A stretch of 21,628 nucleotides of DNA from JBCCSZ01 sp039199225 (GCA_039199225.1 JBCCSZ010000115.1:1-21628), one strand, 5' to 3'. Shown: positions 1 through 9,593, numbered from the stretch's first letter. Notes: generated by a model not told the origin, from the sequence alone. Program-made: numbers and translations.

Positions 1-1004
1 TAGTGTACGTGGCAGATGGTTGGGAATAGGTGATGTTCTACCTGGAAGTTCAGTCCACCAGCGATGTAATTCAGAAAGTCATTTTTACAGCCAAAGTTGG
101 CCGTTGTATGGAGCTGGTGTGCGGCCCAGGAGTGTTCCATTTTACCTTTTTCATCTGGCAGTGGAAAGCTTGTCAACTCAATGACGTGCGCCAATTGAAA
201 AATCAAAGCCAGTGTGATGCCCTCCACGAGGTGCATGACCACAAAACCAAAGACAAAATAGGTCCAAGGAACATCGATCACCATAAAGGGAATGACGACG
301 AACAAGGTGTAGTAAATGCACTTGAAAAAGACCATGCGAAGGAATTCCTGGGTAGGTTTAGCGGTCTTGCGCTTGCCGTCTACCTTCGGATGGAAAAACT
401 CTGCGAAATCCCGGATGAATACCCAGGCAATGGAAGTCAATGAATAGAAAAAGAAAATATAGTAGTGCTGGAAACGGTGAATCCACCAACGATCCTGGTG
501 TGGATTGAGGCGGATGAGTGGAATTTGGTCGATGTCGACATCGTGGTGGACAATATTCGTATGTGAATGGTGCATATTGTTGTGCGAACACTTCCACATA
601 AAGTCATTGGCTCCGATGATGTTGAAGCTCAAACCGATGATTTTATTCAAACGAGGAGAGGCCGTGTAAGCGCCGTGGATGGCGTCGTGGGCGATGTTCA
701 AACCAATCAAAGCTGTAAAGAAACCATGTGCGATGGCAAAAAACAGCAGATAGATGGGATCAAAAGCATTGGACAGCAACAAGGCGTAGGTCAGCAGGTA
801 GCAACTCAGGATCAGCACTGTCTTTCGGATCATTCTGCCATCGTAATGCCTGGAAAGCTGGTTGTCTTCAAAGTATTTGTTGACCCTCTTGCGAAGAATA
901 GGGTAAAAATCCGCTTGGTCCTTCCGGTTAAATTTCGGAATTGGTCGATCGGTACCTTTTTGCTGGGCTGTACTCTTAGCGTTTACTTCCAGGGTTTGGT
1001 CCAT
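1..1004 (-). CDS. Membrane fatty acid desaturase (partial, C-terminus outside the window)
   Basis: The minus strand reads open from an ATG at 1004 to the window edge, giving 334 complete residues starting MDQTLEVNAK. All three histidine boxes of the membrane di-iron fatty acid desaturases are present: HDAIH at about residues 106-110, HNNMHH at 141-146 and QVEHH at 321-325. Hydrophobic stretches at about 62-105, 124-133, 180-198 and 228-270 fit the four-helix membrane layout. The family inserts a cis double bond into acyl chains of lipids or acyl-CoA at the cytoplasmic membrane, using O2 and electrons from ferredoxin or cytochrome b5. A glutamine opening the third box is usual in the delta-6/front-end branch, but regioselectivity cannot be read from sequence. 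There is no fused cytochrome b5 domain in the visible part. The gene lacks only its last few dozen residues because of the window edge. No clear Shine-Dalgarno site precedes the ATG. Family assignment is very secure. Confidence 0.95.
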   Translation of the reverse strand, partial: MDQTLEVNAKSTAQQKGTDRPIPKFNRKDQADFYPILRKRVNKYFEDNQLSRHYDGRMIRKTVLILSCYLLTYALLLSNAFDPIYLLFFAIAHGFFTALIGLNIAHDAIHGAYTASPRLNKIIGLSFNIIGANDFMWKCSHNNMHHSHTNIVHHDVDIDQIPLIRLNPHQDRWWIHRFQHYYIFFFYSLTSIAWVFIRDFAEFFHPKVDGKRKTAKPTQEFLRMVFFKCIYYTLFVVIPFMVIDVPWTYFVFGFVVMHLVEGITLALIFQLAHVIELTSFPLPDEKGKMEHSWAAHQLHTTANFGCKNDFLNYIAGGLNFQVEHHLFPTICHVH

Positions 1005-1267
1005 TTCTTATTACTTTTTAGGTTTTCTATCTAATTTTAAGCCATCATTTACTTTTGCTGATCATGAACGTATTTTGAGCTGCTCCGCATGGCAGAGTTT
1101 CCCTTTATATTCATTGATACATTGCGATTTTGATAAGTAACTGAGAGCTAGCGGAATAACGTTCTGCGAAGATAGTTGTTATCATGAGGATAAACGACAA
1201 TTAGTTTGCATTATTTGAATTATACTACTTTAAGTGCCTGGGGACTGCTCATTTCGTAGGATTTTCC

Positions 1268-2707
1268 TCAGCTGAGGATGTCTTTAACCACCTTGCCGTG
1301 TACATCGGTCAGCCGAAAACGTCGACCCTGATACTTGTGTACAAATCGCTCATGGTCGATGCCCATCAAGTGCATTACGGTTGCTTGAAAGTCGTGTACA
1401 TGTACAGGGTTTTCGATGATGTTGTACCCAAATTCATCTGTTTTGCCATAACTGATGCCTTTTTGAATACCAGCACCGGCCATCCAAATGGTAAAGCAGC
1501 GTGGATGGTGATCGCGGCCGTAATTCGTTGGCGTCAATTTGCCTTGTGAATAGCAACCTCTTCCAAATTCGCCTCCCCAGATAATCAAGGTATCTTCCAA
1601 AAGACCTCTCTGTTTCAAATCTGTTACCAGGGCAGCGGATGCTTGGTCGGTGTCTTTGGCCAGTATTTTTATCTCAGAAGGCAAGCTGCCGTGTTGGTCC
1701 CAACCCTGGTGGTACAATTGAATAAAGCGAACCCCACTTTCGGCCAGTTTACGGGCCAGCAAACAATTGGCAGCAAAAGTGCCTGGCGCTCTGGCGGCCT
1801 CGCCATACAAATCGAATATGTAGTCTGGCTCTTTGGAAATGTCTAAGGTTTCTGGGACAGACGACTGCATCCTGTAGGCCATCTCGTACTGCGCAATCCT
1901 GGAATTGATGCTCGGGTCTTGGGTGTGCTCGTACTGAGATTCGTGCAGATTCTTGAGGTAGTCCAACATGCGCCGGCGGCTGCGACCGTCGATACCTTCT
2001 GGATTGTTGAGATATAAAACCGGCTCATGCCCCGACCGAAACAAAACACCCTGATGCTCCGACGGTAGAAAGCCGCTGCCCCACAATTTGGCGTAGAGGG
2101 GCTGATCGTAATCATTGCTTCGGGATAATAGGACCACGAAAGAAGGCATATTTTCATTCTCACTGCCAAGCCCATAGCTCAACCAGGAACCCATACTAGG
2201 CCGTCCAGCCTGTTGCGAGCCTGTTTGTATAAAGGTAATAGCCGGGTCGTGGTTGATCGCTTCGGTATGCATGGACTTGATAAAGCACAGTTCATCGGCA
2301 ATTTGCTGGTGATAAGGCAACAGATCGCTGAGCCAGGCACCACTCTGGCCATGCTGTTGGAAATTGAAGTCGGCCAGGGCCAAGGGAAAACTCTTCTGAC
2401 TGGCCGTCATACCCGTCACTCTTTGATTGCCCCTCACCGAATCCGGCAGTTCTTCCCCAAAGCGTTTCATCAGCAATGGCTTGTAGTCAAACAGCTCCAA
2501 TTGGGATGGAGCGCCACTTTGATGCAAGTAGATGACGCGCTTGACCTTCGGTGGGAAATGCGGCAAAGGAGCATTAGCCATCGACTGATTCGACAATAAG
2601 CCGGGCTGCCCAAGGCCGGACAGAGCGACAGACCCCAAGCTGAAAAGGCTGTTTTTCATAAAGGCACGTCGATTCAGGCTCGTCAAGTAGGCATTCAGTT
2701 CTTTCAT
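1268..2707 (-). CDS. DUF1501 family exported protein (Tat signal)
   Basis: This 479-residue protein begins with a twin-arginine-like signal: RRAFMK at residues 13-18, then a hydrophobic stretch LFSLGSVALSGLG. It belongs to the DUF1501 family, distant relatives of the sulfatase/alkaline phosphatase fold. Supporting segments are the early VIYLHQSGAPSQLELFDYKP, the late IIWGGEFGRG and GRDHHP, and HVHDFQATVMHLMGID near the C-terminus, whose Asp/His residues are of the kind that bind metal in that superfamily. Its reaction is not established. Family members are typically encoded directly next to DUF1549/DUF1553 cytochrome proteins, as here: the upstream gene ends 24 bp before this start, so the two are probably one transcript and act together in the periplasm. 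No terminator was seen after the stop. Length and ends match the family. Confidence 0.9.
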   Translation of the reverse strand: MKELNAYLTSLNRRAFMKNSLFSLGSVALSGLGQPGLLSNQSMANAPLPHFPPKVKRVIYLHQSGAPSQLELFDYKPLLMKRFGEELPDSVRGNQRVTGMTASQKSFPLALADFNFQQHGQSGAWLSDLLPYHQQIADELCFIKSMHTEAINHDPAITFIQTGSQQAGRPSMGSWLSYGLGSENENMPSFVVLLSRSNDYDQPLYAKLWGSGFLPSEHQGVLFRSGHEPVLYLNNPEGIDGRSRRRMLDYLKNLHESQYEHTQDPSINSRIAQYEMAYRMQSSVPETLDISKEPDYIFDLYGEAARAPGTFAANCLLARKLAESGVRFIQLYHQGWDQHGSLPSEIKILAKDTDQASAALVTDLKQRGLLEDTLIIWGGEFGRGCYSQGKLTPTNYGRDHHPRCFTIWMAGAGIQKGISYGKTDEFGYNIIENPVHVHDFQATVMHLMGIDHERFVHKYQGRRFRLTDVHGKVVKDILS

Positions 2708-2731
2708 GTCACTTTCGTTTGGTCCGGCTTA

Positions 2732-5700
2732 TTAACGTTTCATAACGAACTCGTCGTAATTCATCAAGGTACTATTGACAATGGTTAGGGCGGCTAATTG
2801 TTTATCTGCTAGGGAGGCATCCACTGCGAATTCGCCCGTTTTTAGCAAGGCTGTGGCTTGGTCGGGCTTCTCTAAAAAGTCATTGAGAGACTCCTGATAC
2901 AGATTTCGCAACAAATCCATCTCCCGACCGCTGGGCGACCGATTGATCAAGGCCAAAAATGCAAAGCGGATTTGCGCTTCCGTCTCCGGCCCAGCATCCT
3001 GCAAGCTGTGTTGGGCCAGTACCTTGGCTGCTTCCACGAATTGGGGATCGTTCATCAAGACGAGCGACTGTAGTGGCGTTGCTGTTTTTTGGCGGCGCAC
3101 CACACAATTGTATCGATCCGGTGCATCAAAATTAACCATGGAAGGTGGCGGTGAGCTGCGTTTCCAAATCGTGTAAAGGCTGCGACGATACAAGCTATCG
3201 CCACTTTGCTGGCGGTATTCTGTGGCATTGCGGGTAGCCAGGGCTTTCCACAGGCCATCGGGCTGATAGGGATACACACTAGGGCCACCGATCTTGGGGA
3301 CCAGCAACTTACTGGCCGCAAGGGCCTTGTCGCGAATGGTTTCGGCAGAAAGGCGGTGCGCTGGAAAACGGCTGTAGAGTAAGTTCCCAGGGTCTGCCTC
3401 CCGACTAGCTTCCGAAGCCAGCGAAGATTGTCGATAGGTAGCTGACAACAGCAGTTGTTTCATCAACTTTTTAACGTCCCATCCACTTTCAACAAAGTCG
3501 ACCGCCAGCCAGTCCAGCAGTTCCGGATGGGATGGCAGTTTGCCCTGGTTGCCAAAATCTTCCTGCGTTTCGACCAGCCCTTTTCCAAAAAGCATCATCC
3601 AAAAGCGGTTCACACTCACCCGGGCCGTCAAGGGGTTGGAGCCATCGACCAGCCACTTGGCGAGGCCGAGCCGGTTGGCCGGATAATCTTTGGGCATGGC
3701 CGGCAGGGCGGCAGGCGTTGCTAGGGCTACCTCCCGGCCAGGTGCGTCATAAGCTCCGCGATCCAGGATGTAGGTCGGTTGGCGTTTGGGGCGTTCCTGC
3801 ATAATCATCACCTCCGGTTGGTTGGTCAGTAGGAGGTTTTCCTCTTTTCTCAGCTCGGTCAACTTTTGGAGGGTCTTCTGGTAGCGGCGGTTTTTGCCAG
3901 CGAGTAGGTAGTATTCCAGCCAATGGTCTTCTGTCGGGGCATCTGCCAACTGACTGAGCTGTTGCACCTCTATTTCGGCAAGTTGTCGCTTGTATACTTT
4001 CAACTCATCCATGACAATGTGCTGGATGGTCTGCCGGAGCTCCATCCCCAAAAAGAAAGGTAGGTTGGACCAGTTGGTTTCATTGGCACCATGCAAAAGA
4101 CTCTTGTAAAGGTGGTCATTTAAAACCTCACTGTCCGGGCGTTTTCCATCGATGTAAAAGTGTACGCCGTCGGCCTTGCTGCTGCCATCGTAGGTCATTG
4201 CGATATGGGTCCACTGGCCGAAAGGGATGCTGTCCTTGGTTTTGATGTCGATGCAATTGGCCGGCCAAACATGGTTGAGTTGAAAGGACAGCGTTCCGTC
4301 TTTGTTGAGTTTGCAAAGCCAGCCGCGATAACCTTCGAAATCCCCATTGGTTTTGCCGAAAATGGGTCCAGATTCGCCTCCCTTTAACAATTTGATCCAC
4401 AAACTGACCGAAAAGGGTTGGTGCCGATCAAAATCAAAATCTCGGCTGAAGCGAATACCTGCGTCGCCCAAAAACTCCAGGCCATTTCCGTTTTTGCCTG
4501 CCACTTCTTTGGGACGTTTATCGATGTCCCCCCACAGCGCTGCATCCGGCTTGTTGCCCACTTTATTGATGTAGGCAATGGCAGAATCCTTGCGAGTCAC
4601 CTTGTCTTGTCGATCCAAGTTGACTTGTTTGTGAGGCGCTACAATGTCTTTTTCAAAATGAAAATCGGCGATGAGTTTGTAGTTGGGCTTGGTCGGTAAT
4701 TGCCTTTTTTGCTTGTACCATTTTTGAAATTCATCGACAAAATTTTCAGCGACCAATTCGCCTTCCAACGCCTTGCGGCTTTCGGCATAGGCGGCCAACT
4801 TAGCTTTGGCCTCTTCGCTGGGCAGCAGCAGGGTGGGAGCTGCCTCGCCATTGTAGGGGACGATGCCTGCTTCTTTGTTGTTGTTGAAATAACCAAAGAG
4901 TGCATAGTAATCTTCCTGGCTGATGGGGTCGTATTTGTGGTCGTGACAACGGGCGCATTCCATGGTCAGCCCCAGAAAGGCTTTGCCAAAGGTATTGGTG
5001 CGATCGGCCACATACTCGACTCGATATTCTTCGTCTACTACGCCACCTTCCTGCGTTTGTGGATGGTGCCGATTGAAGCAGGTCGCCAGTATTTGATCGT
5101 GGGTTGGATTGTCTAACAGGTCCCCGGCCAATTGCCAGAGGATGAATTGATCATGTGGCAAGTTTTCATTGTAAGCTTTGATGACCCAATCGCGCCAGGG
5201 CCAGACGTTGCGCAGGCCATCGTCCTGATAGCCGTGGGAGTCGGCATAGCGGGCCAAGTCGAGCCAATCGCTGGCCATCCGCTCTCCAAAGTGGGGAGAA
5301 GCCAGCAGGCGGTCGATTTGTTTTTCGGCGGCATTGGGGTCTGGGTCTGCCACGAAAGCTTGAATGTCTTCGGGGCTGGGAGGTAAGCCTGTCAGGTCGA
5401 GGCTCCAACGGCGCAGCAGTTCTTCTCGGCTGGCCTCCTGAGCCAAGTTCAAACCTGCCTTTTCCAGCTTTTCCACAATAAAATGGTCGAGAGGCTGCAG
5501 AGGGCGTTGGTGTGGCGCTACGGTAGGTAAGGCTGCTTTTTGTGGCATGCTGAAAGACCAGTGCGGTTCATAGGTCGCACCTTGTTGTATCCACTTGGCA
5601 ATTAGAGCCTTTTCTTTGATGCTGAGCTTTAAGTTGGATTCCGGTGGCGGCATAACATAATCCGCTTCTTCAGAAATCAGTCGGTGAAAGACTTCACTTT

Positions 5701-6049
5701 TTCGAAGATTGCCTGGTTTGAGTACAAAGGCAGCCTTACTTTTGGGACTGGTGGCTTCAGCATAGGCATCTTCCTCTTGGTCGAGTCGCAGGTCAGCAGC
5801 TCGCTTATTCGCATCGGGACCGTGGCAGGTGAAACAGCGGTCTGACAACAATGGTTTGATGTGAAAATTGTAGTCGACAATGTCTGGTAGTTCATCTGAT
5901 ACAGCTCGAAAGCTGCTCGGCCGAGGGTCGCCACAACTGTTGAAGATGATGGATAAGAGAAAGGCAGGCAATAGTAGGGCAAAAAACCGCTGTATGAGGG
6001 AATACAACAAAGCGGTATTCTTGGGATCGCCATCTTTCCTAATTCGCAT
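2732..6049 (-). CDS. Planctomycete-type cytochrome c (PSCyt1)-DUF1549-LamG-DUF1553 protein
   Basis: This 1105-residue exported protein has a hydrophobic segment at about residues 20-38 followed by FNSC-GD, which could be a lipoprotein cleavage site with Cys39 (the Asn is unusual). Next is a PSCyt1 cytochrome c-like part with haem motif CFTCH at 72-76 and a MPP segment at about 133-135 that may supply the methionine ligand. DUF1549 spans about 180-395 and contains the family's second CARCH motif at 365-369. A LamG/concanavalin-like jelly roll is at about 515-690 (FSVSLWIK, GQWTHIAMTYDG, FYIDGK). DUF1553 (PSD1) follows at about 780-1045, with NRFW at 814-817. The architecture is typical of Planctomycetes and some Bacteroidota, where it accompanies DUF1501 proteins and often polysaccharide breakdown. 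The substrate is unknown. The LamG domain suggests sugar or protein binding. The only in-frame Met near the start is the one chosen. Confidence 0.92.
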   Translation of the reverse strand: MRIRKDGDPKNTALLYSLIQRFFALLLPAFLLSIIFNSCGDPRPSSFRAVSDELPDIVDYNFHIKPLLSDRCFTCHGPDANKRAADLRLDQEEDAYAEATSPKSKAAFVLKPGNLRKSEVFHRLISEEADYVMPPPESNLKLSIKEKALIAKWIQQGATYEPHWSFSMPQKAALPTVAPHQRPLQPLDHFIVEKLEKAGLNLAQEASREELLRRWSLDLTGLPPSPEDIQAFVADPDPNAAEKQIDRLLASPHFGERMASDWLDLARYADSHGYQDDGLRNVWPWRDWVIKAYNENLPHDQFILWQLAGDLLDNPTHDQILATCFNRHHPQTQEGGVVDEEYRVEYVADRTNTFGKAFLGLTMECARCHDHKYDPISQEDYYALFGYFNNNKEAGIVPYNGEAAPTLLLPSEEAKAKLAAYAESRKALEGELVAENFVDEFQKWYKQKRQLPTKPNYKLIADFHFEKDIVAPHKQVNLDRQDKVTRKDSAIAYINKVGNKPDAALWGDIDKRPKEVAGKNGNGLEFLGDAGIRFSRDFDFDRHQPFSVSLWIKLLKGGESGPIFGKTNGDFEGYRGWLCKLNKDGTLSFQLNHVWPANCIDIKTKDSIPFGQWTHIAMTYDGSSKADGVHFYIDGKRPDSEVLNDHLYKSLLHGANETNWSNLPFFLGMELRQTIQHIVMDELKVYKRQLAEIEVQQLSQLADAPTEDHWLEYYLLAGKNRRYQKTLQKLTELRKEENLLLTNQPEVMIMQERPKRQPTYILDRGAYDAPGREVALATPAALPAMPKDYPANRLGLAKWLVDGSNPLTARVSVNRFWMMLFGKGLVETQEDFGNQGKLPSHPELLDWLAVDFVESGWDVKKLMKQLLLSATYRQSSLASEASREADPGNLLYSRFPAHRLSAETIRDKALAASKLLVPKIGGPSVYPYQPDGLWKALATRNATEYRQQSGDSLYRRSLYTIWKRSSPPPSMVNFDAPDRYNCVVRRQKTATPLQSLVLMNDPQFVEAAKVLAQHSLQDAGPETEAQIRFAFLALINRSPSGREMDLLRNLYQESLNDFLEKPDQATALLKTGEFAVDASLADKQLAALTIVNSTLMNYDEFVMKR

Positions 6050-6575
6050 AAGTGGGTAGTATCGTTAGACCTAATCAATTATAGGTCAAGATACGCTTTT
6101 TTCCAACAAGCCACTCGGCGAAAGTAGATTGGAATGTAAAAGGATTGTCTGGTTTTCTACAAAAGGGCTTTTGTGCGGATTGAGGGCATGGAAAAATGCT
6201 TTAAAACCGGGAGGGATACTCAGTTTGTTATTTTAAGTTGCGATGCCCTATTGGTACACTGCCACTTAGGTAAAAGCCCCGGAATCCCGGCCGAGTTTTT
6301 AGCACAGAGAATGTCACTCAGAGCTTTTTTCTTAACGGAATTTGAGATGGTCCATTTCTGTAGATAGACCTTTGGACGGCTCCTAAGTTACAGACAGCAC
6401 AGTAAAATCGCGAAGTTTTGGCGATAAATCCGCCATCTTATCCTAAAATTGAGTTAGGCCGCTTTTTCTAAAACTCGTCTGATAACTTAAACAGTTGCAA
6501 AGTAAGGAACGGACTGTGCTTGCACAGCCAGCCAATGACGCTGTTTATAATGCATTGAAAATCAGTGATCTCTTT
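6050..6575. other. 526-bp intergenic region
   Basis: This stretch lies between the start of the cytochrome gene and the end of the small secreted-protein gene, both on the minus strand. Apart from the promoter candidate at 6078-6106, I see no convincing gene, RNA or terminator. Short imperfect inverted repeats occur, such as CCGG-AATC-CCGG near 6280 and GGCG/CGCC near 6420-6435, but none has a strong stem with a T-run. A 64-codon open frame on the plus strand (6173-6367) has no recognisable features. Confidence 0.5.
6078..6106 (-). promoter_or_regulatory. Candidate promoter of the cytochrome/DUF1501 unit
   Basis: On the minus strand TTGGAA (6106-6101) is followed after exactly 17 bases by TATAAT (6083-6078). 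The expected start of transcription is near 6070, about 20 bases before the ATG at 6049. The -10 region also reads TATAATTG, one mismatch from the Bacteroidota TAnnTTTG element. This is pattern-based only. Confidence 0.5.
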
Positions 6576-7001
6576 CTAGGAAATCCCCAAAAAGAAAACA
6601 GTACCCGACAAGCGGAAGGTGGTCATACCCACAGGAATGACTTCGTCTACAGCAATTTTTTGGCGAATCAATCGATAGACGCCTTTGTAAACTTCTCCAT
6701 TGATTTCCAGATCGCCCTGACGGCCATCGATGGAGTCATTGACACAAAAGACGAGTATGAAGCCCATCAAACCAAAGTCGGGGCGTTCCAAAAAGGCCGC
6801 CGCCTGTATGGCATCTGTCATACCAAGTGGGCGAATGGGGTCTGGTAAAAGAACGCTACCGGGCGCTTGTTGCACACTTTTGCGGCCTTGCTGCGTACCA
6901 TCTGTTACGAGAATGGTCAATCCACTTTCAGATGGCGTAAATTGAGCTTGAGAAATACTGGGGAGGAGGAAGCTGCACAATAAAAAGAGTAAATACCTCA
7001 T
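6576..7001 (-). CDS. Small secreted protein of unknown function
   Basis: This 141-residue protein opens with a classic signal peptide, MRYLLFLLCSFLLPSISQAQ, with likely cleavage after SQA. About 120 mature residues follow with no domain I recognise. The mature part has one cysteine (in the segment FILVFCVNDS) and alternating hydrophobic and polar runs towards the end (DLEINGEVYKGVYRL, IPVGMTTFRLSGTVFFLG) that look beta-rich. The signal peptide makes this strand clearly preferable to the overlapping plus-strand frame. It is divergent from the permease gene at 7203, separated by about 200 bp, and stands alone on its strand. I propose export to the periplasm or surface and no function. Confidence 0.75.
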   Translation of the reverse strand: MRYLLFLLCSFLLPSISQAQFTPSESGLTILVTDGTQQGRKSVQQAPGSVLLPDPIRPLGMTDAIQAAAFLERPDFGLMGFILVFCVNDSIDGRQGDLEINGEVYKGVYRLIRQKIAVDEVIPVGMTTFRLSGTVFFLGIS

Positions 7002-7202
7002 GGTTTTTCTTCATTTTTTTTGTTTAACGATTGGTCATCTGCCAGAATTATGTCCCGGATTGTCTTTTTTATTGGAATCCGCTACTGTCATAAACATGAG
7101 AAAAGTTTGCCAAATTTGCAGGATTTGTGAGCAGATTTTTCGATCTTTCCTCTGTTCGTACTTAGACCTGCCCATCCTTAAGACACCTAAAATGTGCCAG
7201 CT

Positions 7203-9593
7203 ATGATCAAAAGCCATCTACTACTTTTTTGGAGAAACCTTTATCGTCGCCCTTTTCACAGCTTTTTAAACCTGAGTTGTTTGACCATCGGCATTGCTGC
7301 CAGCTTGCTGATTTTGTTGTATCTGGATTTTGAGCTGGGTTACGATAGGTTCCACAATAATAGTGCAAATGTTTATCGAATTACCACCGCACAGATCAAA
7401 ACCCAAAGCAGAACCATCGAATCGAATATACAAGGAACGCCGATCAACCTCGGACCGCTCATTTTGCAGGATGTTCCCGAAGTAGCGGCGGTCGCTAGGA
7501 CCTATGGCTTTTTGTCCAACCTGGAAATGACCTACCAAAATAATACCTTAACCGAAGAACCAGTCGTTGCTGCCGACCCAGCCGTTTTCAAACTATTCGA
7601 CTACCATCTACTGGACGGAGATACCAGCGAGGCATTGAGTGGACCAAACAAAATCGTTTTGTCCGAAAGCCTTGCGCGACGGATGTTTGGCGACCGGCCA
7701 GCTGTCGGAAAAATCATCGATGCCAGCTTTGTTCACCAACGTACGGCAGCCGATGAGCAACGCCCGTTACTGGTCTCTGGGGTCTTCCGCGACCTACCGG
7801 CCAATACGGTGCTGCAAGCCTCCGCCTTGGTATCTGTCGAGACAGATTCTGAATCCGCCAATTACTATTTTGATCGCTTTTCTTGCTACACCTACCTCAT
7901 GGCCTTTCCCAACGCAGACCTAGCGGCGCTGACCGAGAAGCTGACAGGGCTGTACGACAAATACCTCGATCCCGAAATCGAGCCCGTCCTTGTCAATGCC
8001 ACCCATGAGTTGCTGCCGCTGCCGGCCATTCACCTGGAAACAAGTGGAGGATACGACTACATCTACATCTTTGCGGCCATCGCAGTTTTGCTGCTTTTGA
8101 TTGCCTTGATCAGCTATGTCAACTTAGCAACGGCCCAGGCGAGTCGTCGGTCGATGGAAGTTGGGGTGCGCAAGGTGATGGGCTCCGATCGTCGGCAGTT
8201 GATCTGGCAGTTTTTATCGGAATCATTGGCATATACAGCCTTGTCGGTGGGGCTGGCTTTTTTGTTGGTCCGCTATGCGGTTCCCTTTCTCAATGGTTTG
8301 TTTGATATGCAGCTGAGCATTCAGCAATTGATGCAGCCACAAGCTTATGCGTTTTTGCTGGGAATGGCTCTTTTGATTGGCTTGTTAGGCGGTAGTTATC
8401 CGGCCTTTTTCCTGTCCTCTTTTCAGCCAGTATCTGTGATGAAAGGGCCAGCTTCCAAGGCGACGCCCGTCCGACGGATGCTGCTGGGGGTGCAGTTTGC
8501 TGTCGTAATTTTTGTGCTGTTTTGCACTGGGATGATCTACCAGCAGTTGCAATTTATGCGAACGCAGGACTTGGGATTCGACCAGGAGCAGATGGTAGAA
8601 ATGCGATTGGCAGGTCAGGCCCAAACCCAAAAGTTGCCAGTGCTTCGGGAGACCTTCCAGCAAAGTCCATTGGTGGTGTCGGTAGGGGCATCCAGTTTTA
8701 CGCCCGGTATGAATGGGATGTTTAGGGGGCCTTTGAGTGGCGAGGGGACAGCCGGTACCGATCCGCGTTTTGTACGCATTGGTCGAGTAGACTACGACTT
8801 TTTCAGCAGCATGGACGTCGAGCTGAAGGCTGGCCGTAATTTCTCTCCGGATTTTCCTGGTGATTCGCTGGGCTCAGTGCTTGTCAACGAACGCTTGATC
8901 GAGGAGTTTGGCTTGCCGGATGATCCAATTGGGCAGAAACTTCGCCGCGGAGATAAAGGCAATCCCAATTTTTTGACGGTGATTGGTGTGGTGGAAGATT
9001 TCAATCAAAACTCTTTGTACACCCCCATAGAGTCCCAAATGTTTTTACTCCAACCCAATCCCAATCGGGTCGTAGCGAAGCTTCGAGACGATATTCCGGC
9101 GGCATTGGAGCACCTCAGAAGCAGTTGGGCCTCGGTCTATCCGAATACGGAATTTACCTTTCACTTTTTGGATGAAATGCTGCAGGAGCAATACGTTTTG
9201 GACCAGCGCCGAGGCAGTATTTTCCTTTCTTTTTCGCTGGTGACGCTCGCCATTGCATTCTTTGGCTTATTTGGATTGGCCTCCTACATTTCCATGCAGC
9301 GCGTGCGCGAAATTGGGATTCGACGCATTCTTGGAGCCTCCGTTTCAGATATGGTTTTACTGCTGACGCGAAGCTTTTTGTTCTTGGTATTGCTGTCCAG
9401 TATTCCCGCCTTTTTGGCTGGTTGGTGGGTGGTCCGCCGTTGGTTGGAGGGCTTTGCTTTTCGGACAGAGATCAGCATCTTTCTATTTGTACTGGTCTTG
9501 TTTTTTACCTTGCTGTTGACCTTTTTGACCACTGGTTTTCATGCGTTGCGCAGCACGCGACTCAACCCGGCCGATACCCTAAAACATGACTAA
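7203..9593 (+). CDS. ABC transporter permease, FtsX/MacB type (duplicated)
   Basis: This protein of 796 residues has the layout of the large FtsX/MacB-like permeases common in Bacteroidota. A first membrane helix at about 22-41 is followed by a periplasmic MacB-PCD-like domain. FtsX-type helices lie at about 280-305, 333-360 and 385-405, with the coupling-loop segment SRRSMEVGVRKVMG. A second copy begins with a helix at about 428-447, followed by another periplasmic region and helices at about 675-700, 720-745 and 762-785, with MQRVREIGIRRILGAS as its coupling segment. The ending LNPADTLKHD is also typical. The cognate ATPase is not in the window, so it must be supplied from elsewhere. Substrate unknown; relatives act as mechanotransducers or exporters of lipoproteins, peptides or drugs. 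The start is the ATG giving MIKSHLLLFWRNL, which matches the family; a GTG three codons earlier (7194) is less likely. It overlaps the next gene by 8 bp. Confidence 0.93.
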   Translation: MIKSHLLLFWRNLYRRPFHSFLNLSCLTIGIAASLLILLYLDFELGYDRFHNNSANVYRITTAQIKTQSRTIESNIQGTPINLGPLILQDVPEVAAVARTYGFLSNLEMTYQNNTLTEEPVVAADPAVFKLFDYHLLDGDTSEALSGPNKIVLSESLARRMFGDRPAVGKIIDASFVHQRTAADEQRPLLVSGVFRDLPANTVLQASALVSVETDSESANYYFDRFSCYTYLMAFPNADLAALTEKLTGLYDKYLDPEIEPVLVNATHELLPLPAIHLETSGGYDYIYIFAAIAVLLLLIALISYVNLATAQASRRSMEVGVRKVMGSDRRQLIWQFLSESLAYTALSVGLAFLLVRYAVPFLNGLFDMQLSIQQLMQPQAYAFLLGMALLIGLLGGSYPAFFLSSFQPVSVMKGPASKATPVRRMLLGVQFAVVIFVLFCTGMIYQQLQFMRTQDLGFDQEQMVEMRLAGQAQTQKLPVLRETFQQSPLVVSVGASSFTPGMNGMFRGPLSGEGTAGTDPRFVRIGRVDYDFFSSMDVELKAGRNFSPDFPGDSLGSVLVNERLIEEFGLPDDPIGQKLRRGDKGNPNFLTVIGVVEDFNQNSLYTPIESQMFLLQPNPNRVVAKLRDDIPAALEHLRSSWASVYPNTEFTFHFLDEMLQEQYVLDQRRGSIFLSFSLVTLAIAFFGLFGLASYISMQRVREIGIRRILGASVSDMVLLLTRSFLFLVLLSSIPAFLAGWWVVRRWLEGFAFRTEISIFLFVLVLFFTLLLTFLTTGFHALRSTRLNPADTLKHD

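Noticed and set aside
1267..1278. 12-bp palindrome CCTCAGCTGAGG over the DUF1501 stop codon, considered as terminator or operator
   Set aside because: No T-run follows on either strand, and it lies mostly inside coding sequence. A single 12-bp palindrome there is weak evidence.
4700..5116. 138-codon plus-strand frame inside the cytochrome/DUF1553 gene
   Set aside because: It is a shadow of the strongly supported minus-strand gene. Other long frames at 2213-2599, 11794-12309, 12682-13140 and 13435-13896 were rejected for the same reason.
6495..6848. 117-codon open frame on the plus strand
   Set aside because: It is antisense to the 6576-7001 minus gene, which has a convincing signal peptide. 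The plus frame shows no domain or signal.
7194..7202. GTG start three codons upstream of the permease ATG
   Set aside because: The family normally begins at the Met before the Lys-rich amphipathic start (MIKSHLLLFWRNL), so the ATG at 7203 is preferred.
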